Positions 1 to 7,320 of a stretch of DNA of 13,628 nucleotides are shown in pieces; within the stretch, counting starts at the first letter, position 1; each line of letters starts with the position of its first letter. Where the stretch lies: the NCBI GenBank assembly GCA_938003765.1, contig CALKYE010000040.1, positions 1 through 13,628 on the forward strand, in the 5' to 3' direction. Both the position numbers and the translations under genes were made by a program. The notes beneath the pieces are model-generated. The model was not told the origin of the DNA, did not search any database, and saw nothing but the letters and a program-made list of their open reading frames with translations. This DNA comes from an uncultured Planctomycetia bacterium. GTDB taxonomy: Bacteria > Planctomycetota > UBA1135 > GCA-002686595.

Positions 1-321
1 CTGCCGGAATCGCGCGATCAGAACTGGCCGTTGATATCGACACCGACGCCGAGCACCGGATCGATTCCCGTCTGCACCCAGGCGTTGAAGTCGATCGAGT
101 GCACGCCGCTGCAGTCGACGATCGGCTGCCGGCGGTGCTCTGCACGGGCGTGCGCTTGACCGGGTTCGACATGCACTTGAAGCCGCCTTGGAACGGAGCG
201 ACCTGCTGGGCGTAGCCGTAGAAGAAGATCCTGTTCTGGCGGTTGAGCACGTTGCTCGCGCTCACCGTGAAAGGCGCGCCGCTCGATGCGCTCAAGACGC
301 CGCTCGCCGCGATCGCCGGCG
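1..321 (-). pseudogene. Decayed fragment of HAF-protein C-terminal domain (truncated, frameshifted, nonsense)
   Basis: Read on the minus strand, this stretch encodes a recognisable piece of the same C-terminal domain as the gene ending at 12259, with shared segments such as NVLNRQN, IFFYGYAQQ, APFQGGFKCMSNPVKRTPVQ and, in another frame, the SIDFNAWVQTGIDP segment. Aligned by eye to 12311-12638 it shows about 21 substitutions in 321 bases. It is not a working gene. It has no start and none of the HAF repeats that precede the domain in the intact copy. A 7-base deletion near position 128 shifts the frame. The Trp codon TGG of the GQFW segment is TGA here (around position 18). Homology stops near 321, only 18 bases beyond the sigma-factor stop codon. 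The fragment continues off the left edge, so its true end is not visible. Confidence 0.85.
1..321. repeat. Left copy of a ~12-kb-spaced direct repeat
   Basis: Bases 1-321 align with 12311-12638 in the same orientation at about 93% identity (counted by eye), with one 7-base gap in this copy. The gap lies where the right copy has two GGCTG repeats (around 12433-12445), which is the signature of a slippage deletion. The repeat is cut by the window edge, so it may be longer on the left. Confidence 0.9.
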
Positions 322-338
322 CGTCCAACGCGGACCTT

Positions 339-941
339 CTAGGGCCGCAGATCGTCGAGGCTCTGCGCCAGCAGCATCAACGCGCGGTTCAGCCGGCGCT
401 GCACGGTCTTGGTCGACACGCCTTGCAACTCGGCGACTTCGTTGTGGGTCAATCCTTGGATGCGCACGAGAGTGAAGGTCTCGCGCTCGTCCTCCGGCAG
501 GCGGTCGATCGCATCGAGGATGCGCCGCGCATCGAGGCTGAGCGTCGACGCGCTGCTCTCCGGCGCCGCTGCAAACGCCTCGTCGAGCGCTGCGACCGGC
601 GTGCGCTTGTCCAGTTCACGTGCGAGATCGTTCAGCTCCCAGCGCATGTGCTGATTCGCCAACGCGAAGAACTGACCCACCGTGGTCGGGCGCGCGCCGC
701 GCAGCGCCTTGATCAATCGCTCGACGACCGCGCTCAGCATCTCGTCGGAATGCAGGCTCAGCGGGGGCCGCTCCAGCCGCGCGTAGCTGCGGTGCAAGAG
801 CGAGGCGCACAGCACGCGCAATCGGCTCGCGGCGCCCGCGAGCAGCTCGCGGATGATCGGCTCCGACGGTTGATCGCCGCGCACGCCGGCGAGCTCGTTC
901 AGATAGCGCTGCACCGCAGCGGTCGTGCGGCCGGTGTCCAT
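339..941 (-). CDS. ECF-type RNA polymerase sigma factor
   Basis: This 200-residue protein is an extracytoplasmic-function sigma factor; it should direct RNA polymerase to a small regulon. It has the two expected parts. Sigma region 2 lies at about residues 30-112 (FFALANQHMRWELNDLAREL at 91-110 matches the FxalaaraMRriLvdyaR signature of the planctomycete/acidobacterial ECF family). Region 4 lies at about 143-195, with LPEDERETFTLVRIQGLTHNEVAELQ-type helix-turn-helix sequence and a recognition helix around STKTVQRRLNRA. The acidic DAEDLVQE-like patch usual in region 2.2 is absent; SDEMLSAVVERL stands in its place. The ATG at 941 was chosen because it gives the family length and has an AGGA about 10 bases upstream. 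No anti-sigma gene is adjacent; a Ser/Thr kinase is divergently transcribed, so control by phosphorylation is plausible but inferred. Confidence 0.9.
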   Translation of the reverse strand: MDTGRTTAAVQRYLNELAGVRGDQPSEPIIRELLAGAASRLRVLCASLLHRSYARLERPPLSLHSDEMLSAVVERLIKALRGARPTTVGQFFALANQHMRWELNDLARELDKRTPVAALDEAFAAAPESSASTLSLDARRILDAIDRLPEDERETFTLVRIQGLTHNEVAELQGVSTKTVQRRLNRALMLLAQSLDDLRP

Positions 942-1169
942 GCACGCGGATCCTGACACCGGGGACAGGACGCCGCAACGCGAGCCCGCGCACGACGGCG
1001 TGCGCGCGCGCTCGGCGAGCGGAGGCGCGCCGCGCGCACGATGGAATGCGTCCGCGTGCTTCACGAAGTGCTTGAGCGGAAGTGGTGGACATCGCGCGCG
1101 ACAGCGAGGCGCCCATTGCGAGCTCGATGGCGGCGCCACAAGATCCGACCAGGGATCCACGCCTCGCAC
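942..1169. promoter_or_regulatory. Divergent intergenic region between sigma factor and kinase
   Basis: These 228 bases separate two divergent starts and must carry the promoter or promoters of both genes. I see no convincing housekeeping -35/-10 pair, which would fit ECF-type or lineage-specific promoters. Both start codons are preceded by a similar CAGG(G)ATCC stretch, which supplies the likely ribosome binding sites. The region can be read open in the kinase frame from an ATG at 1041, but that 43-residue extension is Arg-rich and unlike any kinase N-terminus, so I treat it as non-coding. Confidence 0.6.
951..970. promoter_or_regulatory. Imperfect 20-bp palindrome next to the sigma-factor start
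   Basis: TCCTGACACCGGGGACAGGA equals its own reverse complement at 16 of 20 positions, with outer half-sites TCCTG and CAGGA. It begins 9 bases upstream of the sigma-factor ATG (941) and includes that gene's probable AGGA ribosome binding site. It could be a dimeric operator for a repressor, or a hairpin that hides the ribosome binding site in the mRNA. Neither is proven by the sequence. Confidence 0.4.
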
Positions 1170-3947
1170 ATGCAGGACGAACGCCGCCTCGAGGAACTGC
1201 TCGAACGACTCCTCGAAACGGGAGGCGAGCCCGAGGACGTGTGCGGCGACGACGCGGAGCTGCTCGAGCAAGTGCGCAAGAGACTGCGCGCGATTCGCGG
1301 CGTCGAGGCGCAACTCGGCGTGATGTTCCCCTCCGCCGGGGCGCGCATCGAAGACGAACTGCTCGTCGAGAGCCCTGCGCTCCCGCGCATTCCCGGCTAC
1401 CGCGTCGAGTCCGTGCTCGGCCGCGGCGGCATGGGCATCGTGTTCCGCGCCCAGCACCTCGGGCTCGATCGACCCGTGGCGCTCAAGATGATGCTGTCGG
1501 GCGCTTTCGCGAGCGCTCCCGAGCGCGCTCGCTTCCTGCGCGAGGCGCGCGCCGTCGCTGGGTTGCGCCACGCGAACATCGTGCAGTCGTACGACGTCGG
1601 CGACTTCGAAGGCCGGCCTTACTTCACCATGGAGCTCGTCGAGGGCGGCAACCTCGCGCAGCTCCTGGCGGGCAAACCGCAGCCGGCGCGCGAGGCGGCG
1701 AAGCATCTGGCCGTGCTCGCGCGTGCGGTCGAGTTCGCGCATCAAAGCGGGGTCGTGCACCGCGACCTCAAGCCGTCGAACATCCTCATCGCCGTCGACG
1801 GCGCGCTGAAGATCGCCGACTTCGGCCTCGCGCGACGCATCGATTCGAACGCGGGTGGGACTGTGAGCGGAACTCCGGTCGGCACGCCGAGCTACATGGC
1901 GCCCGAGCAAGCGGAGGGCCGCTCCAAGGCGATCGGCCCGGCATCCGACGTGTACGCGCTCGGCGCGATCCTCTACGAGATGCTGACTGGTCGCCCGCCG
2001 TTCCGCGGCGAGTCCGCTGCCGAAACCCAACGGCAGGTGACGCACGACGAGCCGGTGGCGCCCTCGCGACTCAACTCGCGCGCGCCGCGCGACCTCGAGA
2101 CGATCTGTCTCGCATGTCTGCGCAAGTCGCCCGAGCGCCGTTATGCGTCCGCCGCGGCGCTCGAACGCGACTTGGAGGCCTACCTGCGCGGCGAACCGAT
2201 CTCGGCGCGGCCCACCAGCGCCGTCGAACGCTCGTGGAAGTGGGTGCGCCGACGACCGGCGCGGGCGGCGCTCGTCGGAATCGCTGTGGTCGTGGCGGCC
2301 GGAGCCGCGGGCGGCGCAACCTGGTTGAGCTGGCGCAGCGGCGTGCTGACGGCGATGGCGCGCGAGGATCTGGCGCTCGCTGTCGAGCAGATGGGCGCCT
2401 CGAATTGGAGCGACTCGCGCGCGGCCGTCGAACGCGCGAAGGGGCGGCTCGGCGATCGCGGACATCCCCAGTTGCGCGCGGAGCTCGAGGGATTCGACCG
2501 CGATCTCGCGCTCGCTGCGCGGCTCGCCGACCTGCGCTCCCTGCGCGCCTCGATGTCGGGCGGCGAGTTCAGTCACGCCGCCTCCGACGCGGGCTATCGC
2601 GAGGCCTTCGAAGCCTCCAGCTTCGGTCCGATCGGCGGCGACGCCGCGTCGACGGCGGAGCGCATCGCGCGCTCGCGGGTGCGCAGCGCGCTGGTCGTCG
2701 CGCTCGACGACTGGGTGCTCTGCACGTTCGACCGCGAGCTGCGCAACTGGCTGTCCGATGTAGCGCGTCGCGTCGACCCTGACCCGTCGTGGCGGGACCG
2801 CGTTCGAGCCTGGCCCGAATCCGAAGACGTCGGAGTGCTGAACGAGCTCGCAGCGGTGGAATCGCTCTCGGATCAGCCGGTCTCGGCCGCCCTGCTGCTC
2901 GTGCATCGCTTGCGCGGGACCGGCCTGGATCCAGCGCCCTTCCTGCGTCGGCTCGAGTGCGTGCACCCCGACGACTTCTGGGTGCAGTTCGAGCTGGCGG
3001 TCGCGCTCGACGAGCGCGGCGACGCGGGCGCGATCGAGCGCTACAAGGCCGCGCTCGCCATCCGACCGGGGGCCGTGGCCGTGCTCAGCAACCTCGGAGC
3101 AGCTCTCGCGAATCAGCGACGCTTCGAGGAATCGCTCGAGAGCCTTGCGCACGCGCTGCGGCTCGAGACCGGCTCGGCGACTCTGCACCTCAACTACGCG
3201 ACCGCGTTGGCGATGGCGTCGCAGTTCGAGCTCGCGGTCGAGCATGCGCTGCAGGCGACGCAACTCGATCCGCAGCTCTCGAACGCCCACGCGGCGCTCG
3301 CGAACTCGCTGTGGCGCGTCGGCCGCTACGAGGAAGCGCTCGACGCGGCGCGGCGCTCGCTCGAGCTCGGGGTCGAGCACGAAAGCATGCGCAACTACAT
3401 CGCTTGGGTCGCCAAGGACTGTGAACGCCGCATTTCGCTGCGCAGCCGACTGAGCGGCATCATCGACGGCAGCGACGGGCCTTCGAACCCCGAAGAGGCC
3501 GCGGAGTTCGCTGCGATCTTCGAGCACATGGGGCGAGACGCTCTGGCCGCGGAGCTGTTCGTGCGAGCCTTCGACGCGGACCCGAAGCTCGCCGAGGACC
3601 GCCGCTCCGGACGCCGCATGTTTGCGGCCCGCGCGGCGGCGAAGATCGGCTGTGACGAAGTTGCGGGGGCCGAGTTCGACGAAGCGCAGCGCGCCGAGTG
3701 GCGCGCGAGGGCGCGTGAATGGCTGCTGGCGGACCTCGAGCAGTGGACGGCGGAGGCGGAGGGCGCCGATTCGGTGCTGCGCTACGAGCTGAAGCGCCGC
3801 GTCCTGCTGCTTCTGGAGGCGCCCAAGCTCGCGGGACTGCGCGACGAGTCGGCGCTTGCGTTGTTCGGCGCGGAGGAGCGCCGCGAGTGCGTGGCTGTGT
3901 GGCGCACCGCCGAAGCGCTGCTGTTCCGACTCGACCGCGCTCAGTGA
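1170..3947 (+). CDS. Membrane-anchored Ser/Thr protein kinase with C-terminal TPR region
   Basis: A 925-residue Hanks-type kinase of the PknB-like class. All core motifs are intact: Gly-rich loop GRGGMG (84-89), VALK with the ATP-binding Lys106, Glu125 in the C-helix, catalytic loop HRDLKPSN (197-204), DFG (217-219) and APEQ (244-247). The domain ends near residue 340. An Arg-rich stretch then precedes one hydrophobic segment (about 366-388), so the kinase should face the cytoplasm. The C-terminal half (about 390-925) lies across the membrane and contains TPR repeats at roughly 615-745 (SNLGAALANQRRFEESLESL and neighbours). The ATG at 1170 was preferred over the one at 1041 because residues 1-43 of the longer frame look like translated non-coding sequence; CAGGGA lies about 15 bases upstream. 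Its probable partner is the divergent sigma factor. The signal sensed is unknown. Confidence 0.93.
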   Translation: MQDERRLEELLERLLETGGEPEDVCGDDAELLEQVRKRLRAIRGVEAQLGVMFPSAGARIEDELLVESPALPRIPGYRVESVLGRGGMGIVFRAQHLGLDRPVALKMMLSGAFASAPERARFLREARAVAGLRHANIVQSYDVGDFEGRPYFTMELVEGGNLAQLLAGKPQPAREAAKHLAVLARAVEFAHQSGVVHRDLKPSNILIAVDGALKIADFGLARRIDSNAGGTVSGTPVGTPSYMAPEQAEGRSKAIGPASDVYALGAILYEMLTGRPPFRGESAAETQRQVTHDEPVAPSRLNSRAPRDLETICLACLRKSPERRYASAAALERDLEAYLRGEPISARPTSAVERSWKWVRRRPARAALVGIAVVVAAGAAGGATWLSWRSGVLTAMAREDLALAVEQMGASNWSDSRAAVERAKGRLGDRGHPQLRAELEGFDRDLALAARLADLRSLRASMSGGEFSHAASDAGYREAFEASSFGPIGGDAASTAERIARSRVRSALVVALDDWVLCTFDRELRNWLSDVARRVDPDPSWRDRVRAWPESEDVGVLNELAAVESLSDQPVSAALLLVHRLRGTGLDPAPFLRRLECVHPDDFWVQFELAVALDERGDAGAIERYKAALAIRPGAVAVLSNLGAALANQRRFEESLESLAHALRLETGSATLHLNYATALAMASQFELAVEHALQATQLDPQLSNAHAALANSLWRVGRYEEALDAARRSLELGVEHESMRNYIAWVAKDCERRISLRSRLSGIIDGSDGPSNPEEAAEFAAIFEHMGRDALAAELFVRAFDADPKLAEDRRSGRRMFAARAAAKIGCDEVAGAEFDEAQRAEWRARAREWLLADLEQWTAEAEGADSVLRYELKRRVLLLLEAPKLAGLRDESALALFGAEERRECVAVWRTAEALLFRLDRAQ

Positions 3948-3993
3948 GCGAGAACGACGGGCGCCGCGCCTGTCCACCCCTTCCGCTCTAGCT

Positions 3994-4033
3994 CCTCGAA
4001 CGCGGCCTGCTCGTCCCCGAGCGCCGCTCGAGG
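3994..4033 (+). terminator. Imperfect hairpin after the kinase gene
   Basis: Nested complementary arms can fold: CCTCGA 3994-3999 with TCGAGG 4028-4033, GCGG 4002-4005 with CCGC 4024-4027, and GCTCG 4009-4013 with CGAGC 4018-4022 around a TCCC loop. That is 15 pairs with small bulges. It sits 46 bases after the kinase stop and about 40 before the next ribosome binding site. There is no T-run, so it could instead be a leader structure of the downstream gene. Confidence 0.35.
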
Positions 4034-4073
4034 GCCGCCGATGTGCCGCGGCCGTTCCCACCCGGTCCACTTC

Positions 4074-4079
4074 GAGGAA
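4074..4079 (+). promoter_or_regulatory. Ribosome binding site of the YcaC-type hydrolase
   Basis: GAGGAA ends 6 bases before the ATG at 4086 and decides that start over the upstream in-frame ATG at 4041, which has no such site and would put non-signal sequence before the signal peptide. Confidence 0.75.
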
Positions 4080-4085
4080 CCCGTG

Positions 4086-4862
4086 ATGCAACGCAGTCTG
4101 CTTTCGATCGTGGCGCTGACGACCTTCGCCAGTCTCGGCGCCTTCTTCCTTTCGTCCGGAAACGAGCCGGCGAGCAACGCGCCCGTCGCGCAGTCCGGTC
4201 CGCAGCATCCGCGCACGTGGGCGCCGGGCGGCAAACGCGAGCGGCTCACGCCCGACAACTGCGTGGTCGCGTTGATCGACCACCAGACAGGACTGATGAA
4301 CCTGGTCGACAACGCGAAGACCACTGAGTTCAAGAGCATGGTCGTCGGCCTCGCCAAGACGGCGAAGTTGCACAAGGTCCCCGTGGTGATCACCACCAGC
4401 GCCGAGAGCGGCGCGAACGGCCCGTTCCTGCCCGAGGTGCTCCAGGTGCTGCCCGACGCGCCGCGCATCGCGCGACAGGGCCAGATCGACGCTTGGGATG
4501 ACGCGAACTTCGTCAAGGCGATCGAGCAGACCGGCAAGAAGCACATCGTGATGGCGGGCATCACCACCGACGTGTGCGTCGCGTTCGCCGCGCTCTCGGC
4601 GCTCGAGGCCGGCTATCAGGTCTACGTGGTGACCGACGCGTCGGGTTCGATGAACCTCGCCACGCAGGACGCAGCGATCACGCGCATGGCCGAGGCCGGC
4701 GCCACGATCGGCACGTGGTTCGCGTTCGCGTGCGAGCTGCTCTCCGACTGGCGTCACCCCGAGGGCGCCGCCTCCGCGCAGCTCTTCGTCGAGCACATGC
4801 CGGCCTACGCCGAGGTGTTCCACAGCCACGCCGCCGCAAGCCCCAAGGCCGGCGCCCGCTGA
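4086..4862 (+). CDS. Exported YcaC-type isochorismatase-fold cysteine hydrolase
   Basis: A 258-residue member of the cysteine hydrolase (isochorismatase-like) superfamily, closest in pattern to Escherichia coli YcaC, whose substrate is unknown. Matching features are VALIDHQTGL with Asp65, TTSAESGANGP (103-113), IARQG with Arg130, AWDDANFVKAI (136-145), AGITTDVCVAFAALSALEAG with nucleophile Cys164, and TWFAFACELLSDWR near the end. As I recall for YcaC, an Arg takes the place of the Lys of the classical Asp-Lys-Cys triad. Unlike the cytoplasmic YcaC, this protein begins with a signal-peptide-like segment (residues 1-22: MQRS then a hydrophobic run) and a Pro/Ala/Ser-rich linker up to about residue 45, so it is probably exported or membrane-anchored. 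It opens the plus-strand hydrolase series, 78 bases before the amidohydrolase. Confidence 0.9.
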   Translation: MQRSLLSIVALTTFASLGAFFLSSGNEPASNAPVAQSGPQHPRTWAPGGKRERLTPDNCVVALIDHQTGLMNLVDNAKTTEFKSMVVGLAKTAKLHKVPVVITTSAESGANGPFLPEVLQVLPDAPRIARQGQIDAWDDANFVKAIEQTGKKHIVMAGITTDVCVAFAALSALEAGYQVYVVTDASGSMNLATQDAAITRMAEAGATIGTWFAFACELLSDWRHPEGAASAQLFVEHMPAYAEVFHSHAAASPKAGAR

Positions 4863-4869
4863 GTCCCGA

Positions 4870-4896
4870 TGCGCGGCGCTACTACGGCGCCGCGCA
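4870..4896 (+). other. Strong GC hairpin between the YcaC-type and amidohydrolase genes
   Basis: A perfect 10-bp stem, TGCGCGGCGC (4870-4879) with GCGCCGCGCA (4887-4896), encloses a 7-base loop TACTACG. It starts 8 bases after a stop codon and ends 35 bases before the next ribosome binding site. No T-run follows. It could be a partial terminator, an RNA stability element that sets the ratio of the two products, or both. Confidence 0.5.
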
Positions 4897-4930
4897 CGCC
4901 TCGCTCCCCATTCCGAGTTCGAGCCAAACC

Positions 4931-4934
4931 GGAG
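4931..4934 (+). promoter_or_regulatory. Ribosome binding site of the amidohydrolase
   Basis: GGAG lies 6 bases before a GTG at 4941. It supports the GTG start, which places a lipoprotein signal peptide exactly at the N-terminus, over the upstream ATG at 4869, which falls next to the hairpin. Confidence 0.7.
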
Positions 4935-4940
4935 TCGCAC

Positions 4941-6779
4941 GTGAACGTCCGCCCCGCCGCCCTCGTAGGAACGTTGCTCGCCGCGCTCGCGACAACGATC
5001 GCATCGTGCTCCTCGAACGCTCGGCGAGCCGCCGAGCCCGCGGATCTGATCGTCGTGAACGCGCGCGTCACGACGCAGGATCCCTCGCGACCTGCGGCGA
5101 GCGCGTTCGCGGTGAAGGACGGCGCGTTCGTCGCCGTGGGGAGCGACTCCCAGATCGAGCGCTGGTGCGGCCCGAACACTCGCCGCATCGACGCCGGAGG
5201 CCGCCGTGCGATCCCCGGACTCGTCGACTCGCACCTGCACGTCGTGCGCGGCGGCCGGTTCTACAACCTCGAGCTGCGTTGGGACGGCGTCGATTCGCTC
5301 GAACGCGGACTGGAGATGATTCGCGAGCAAGCGGCGCGAACGCCGCAGGGCCAGTGGGTGCGCGTGATCGGCGGATGGTCGCCCTACCAGTTCCGCGAGC
5401 GCCGCATGCCGACGCCCGCGGAGCTGCACGCGGCCGCGCCGGACACGCCGACGCTCGTGATGTTCCTCTACAGCCGCGCGTTCCTGAACGAAGCCGGTGT
5501 GCGCGCGCTAGGCCTGGGGCCGGACTCGCCGACGCCGCGCGGCGCGCGCTACGAGTTCGTCGACGGCGGCGCGATCCTTCACGCCGAGCCGAGCCCGGCG
5601 CTGCTCTACGGGACCATCGGCAAGTTGCCGCAGCTCTCGGCCGAGGATCAGCTCGATTCGACGCGCCGCTTCCTGCGCGAGCTCAACCGCTTCGGCCTCA
5701 CGAGCGCGATCGACGCCGGCGGCGGAGGACACGCCTACCCGGACGACTATCGCGCGATGCGCGAGCTCGCGTCGCAACCCGGACTTCCGCTGCGCATCTC
5801 GTCCTATCTCTTCGCGCAGAAGAAGGGCGAAGAGCTCGCCGACTTCGAGCGCTGGACGCGCGTGGAGACGCTCGACGTCGACATGGCGGCCGAGCGCGAG
5901 CACGGCTACGTGATCGAAGGCGCCGGCGAGAACCTCGTGTGGTCGGCGGGCGACTTCGAGAACTTCCTCGCGCCGCGCCCCGAGCTCGGACGCGAGATGG
6001 AAAGCGAACTCGCCGCCGTCACGCGCGTGCTCGCGAGCAAGCGCTGGCCGATCCGCATCCACGCGACGTACGACGAGTCGATCAGCCGCGTGCTGGACGT
6101 GTTCGAGCCGATCTTCCGCGCGAGCGGCTATGACGCACGCTGGGTCGTCGATCACGCGGAGACGATTTCGGAACGCAACATCGCGCGCATCCGCGAGCTG
6201 GGCGGCGCCGTCGCGGTGCAGAACCGCATGGCGTTCGCGGGCGAGGTGTTCGCCGAGCGCTACGGACTCGAGGCCGCGGCCTCGGCGCCTCCGCTGCGCA
6301 AGCTCATCGACGCTGGCATTCCGATCGGGGCGGGCACCGACGCCACCCGCGTGAGCAGCTACAACCCGTGGCTCGCCATCGCGTGGCTCGTCACAGGGCG
6401 CACGGTCGGCGGTACGCAGCTCGCTTCGGCGGAAAATCGTCTGTCGCGCGAGGAAGCGCTCTCGATGTACACGCTCGGCAGCGCGTGGATCAGCGGCGAA
6501 GAGCGCATCAAGGGCCGCATCGCGCCGGGCCAGCACGCCGACTTCGCACTGCTCGACCGCGACTACTTCTCGATCCCCGAGGACCAGATCGCGTCGATCG
6601 AAGCGGTGCTCACCGTCACCGGCGGCGACGTGGCGCACGCCGCCGGTCCGTTCGACGGGCTCGCACCGCAACTCGGACCCGTTCGCCCGTCGTGGTCGCC
6701 GGTCGCCCGCTTCGGCGGCTTCGCGCGCGCGACGGAGCGCTCCTCGACTTCCGCTTCCAGCGCGGCCGCGAGCCGCTGA
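4941..6779 (+). CDS. YtcJ-type metal-dependent amidohydrolase, probable lipoprotein
   Basis: A 612-residue amidohydrolase-superfamily enzyme of the YtcJ/Amidohydro_3 type, the group that includes the N-substituted formamide deformylase NfdA. It should hydrolyse an amide or related bond with a metal centre. Visible metal ligands are HxH in GLVDSHLHV (His98, His100), His374 in RIHATYDES, His405 in VVDHAETIS and Asp467 in GAGTDATR. The usual HAIGD of the third motif reads HATYD here. The C-terminal beta-sandwich is present (GRIAPGQHADFALLDRD). The N-terminus is a lipoprotein signal: hydrophobic residues 5-20, then lipobox IASC with Cys23. GTG at 4941 is favoured by the GGAG upstream. The enzyme is therefore likely anchored outside the cytoplasm, like its exported YcaC-type neighbour. 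The stop is followed after only 9 bases by the Dps gene. The substrate is not recognisable. Confidence 0.92.
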   Translation: MNVRPAALVGTLLAALATTIASCSSNARRAAEPADLIVVNARVTTQDPSRPAASAFAVKDGAFVAVGSDSQIERWCGPNTRRIDAGGRRAIPGLVDSHLHVVRGGRFYNLELRWDGVDSLERGLEMIREQAARTPQGQWVRVIGGWSPYQFRERRMPTPAELHAAAPDTPTLVMFLYSRAFLNEAGVRALGLGPDSPTPRGARYEFVDGGAILHAEPSPALLYGTIGKLPQLSAEDQLDSTRRFLRELNRFGLTSAIDAGGGGHAYPDDYRAMRELASQPGLPLRISSYLFAQKKGEELADFERWTRVETLDVDMAAEREHGYVIEGAGENLVWSAGDFENFLAPRPELGREMESELAAVTRVLASKRWPIRIHATYDESISRVLDVFEPIFRASGYDARWVVDHAETISERNIARIRELGGAVAVQNRMAFAGEVFAERYGLEAAASAPPLRKLIDAGIPIGAGTDATRVSSYNPWLAIAWLVTGRTVGGTQLASAENRLSREEALSMYTLGSAWISGEERIKGRIAPGQHADFALLDRDYFSIPEDQIASIEAVLTVTGGDVAHAAGPFDGLAPQLGPVRPSWSPVARFGGFARATERSSTSASSAAASR

Positions 6780-6788
6780 GAGGTTTCC

Positions 6789-7319
6789 ATGAGCCAGTTC
6801 CCCGATGGCAGCGCGACTCTCGCTGCGCCCACCACGACGACGACCGGCCGCGCCACGTCCGACGCGACGCGCGGGGCGCGCGCGGAGATGTGCAACGAGC
6901 TCCTCGTCGACGCGATCGAGTTGATGCTCCAGGCGAAGTACGCGCACTGGAACGTCGCCGGTCCGCACTTCGCCGCGCTGCATCCGTTGTTCGACAAAGT
7001 GTTCGCGGGAGCGCTGGAGCACGTCGACGGATTGGCGGAGAGGGTCGTGCAGCTCGGAGGGTGCGCGCGCGGCACGTTGCAGGCCGTCGCGAGAGCGTCG
7101 AAGGCGATCGGCGATCTCGGCTGCGACGCCGCGAGCTGGCGCGAGCACGTCCGAGCGCTGTCCATCGCACTCTCGAGCTTGTCCGCGCGCGCCGTGCTCG
7201 GCGTCGAACGCGCTGAGGAACTCGGCGATCCCGTCACGGCGGATCTGATGACGCAGATCGCGCGCTCGACCGACGAGCACCGCTGGCTCGTCGAAGCCCA
7301 CCTTCGCGAGGAAGCTTGA
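6789..7319 (+). CDS. dps: Dps-family DNA-protection ferritin
   Basis: A 176-residue Dps protein: a ferritin-like dodecamer subunit that oxidises Fe(II) with hydrogen peroxide and stores the iron, limiting Fenton damage. The intersubunit ferroxidase ligands of E. coli Dps (His51, His63, Asp67, Asp78, Glu82) all have counterparts: His53 in KYAHWNVAGPHF, His65 and Asp69 in HPLFD, and Asp80 and Glu84 in HVDGLAERVVQLGG. The N-terminal 30 residues are Thr/Ala-rich and carry few basic residues, so DNA binding through this tail is uncertain. GAGAGG overlaps the amidohydrolase stop and lies 5 bases before the ATG. Co-transcription with hydrolases on both sides is likely, since the gaps are 9 bases upstream and 1 downstream. 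That suggests the pathway meets or makes peroxide, which is inference. Confidence 0.95.
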   Translation: MSQFPDGSATLAAPTTTTTGRATSDATRGARAEMCNELLVDAIELMLQAKYAHWNVAGPHFAALHPLFDKVFAGALEHVDGLAERVVQLGGCARGTLQAVARASKAIGDLGCDAASWREHVRALSIALSSLSARAVLGVERAEELGDPVTADLMTQIARSTDEHRWLVEAHLREEA

Positions 7320-7320
7320 A

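Noticed and set aside
1041..1169. An upstream in-frame ATG that would lengthen the kinase by 43 residues
   Set aside because: The extension is Arg-rich with no kinase-family resemblance, and the ATG at 1170 begins a plausible acidic amphipathic N-terminus.
942..1169. TGACAC at 954-959 as a -35 element for the kinase
   Set aside because: No matching -10 hexamer is found at a suitable distance downstream.
339..5429. A minus-strand frame open for about 1700 codons, running from 5429 through the kinase region into the sigma factor
   Set aside because: Only the last 200 codons encode a recognisable protein. The rest is antisense to the kinase, the YcaC-type gene and part of the amidohydrolase, is Arg/Ala/Glu-rich, and reflects how rarely stop codons arise opposite GC-rich codons.
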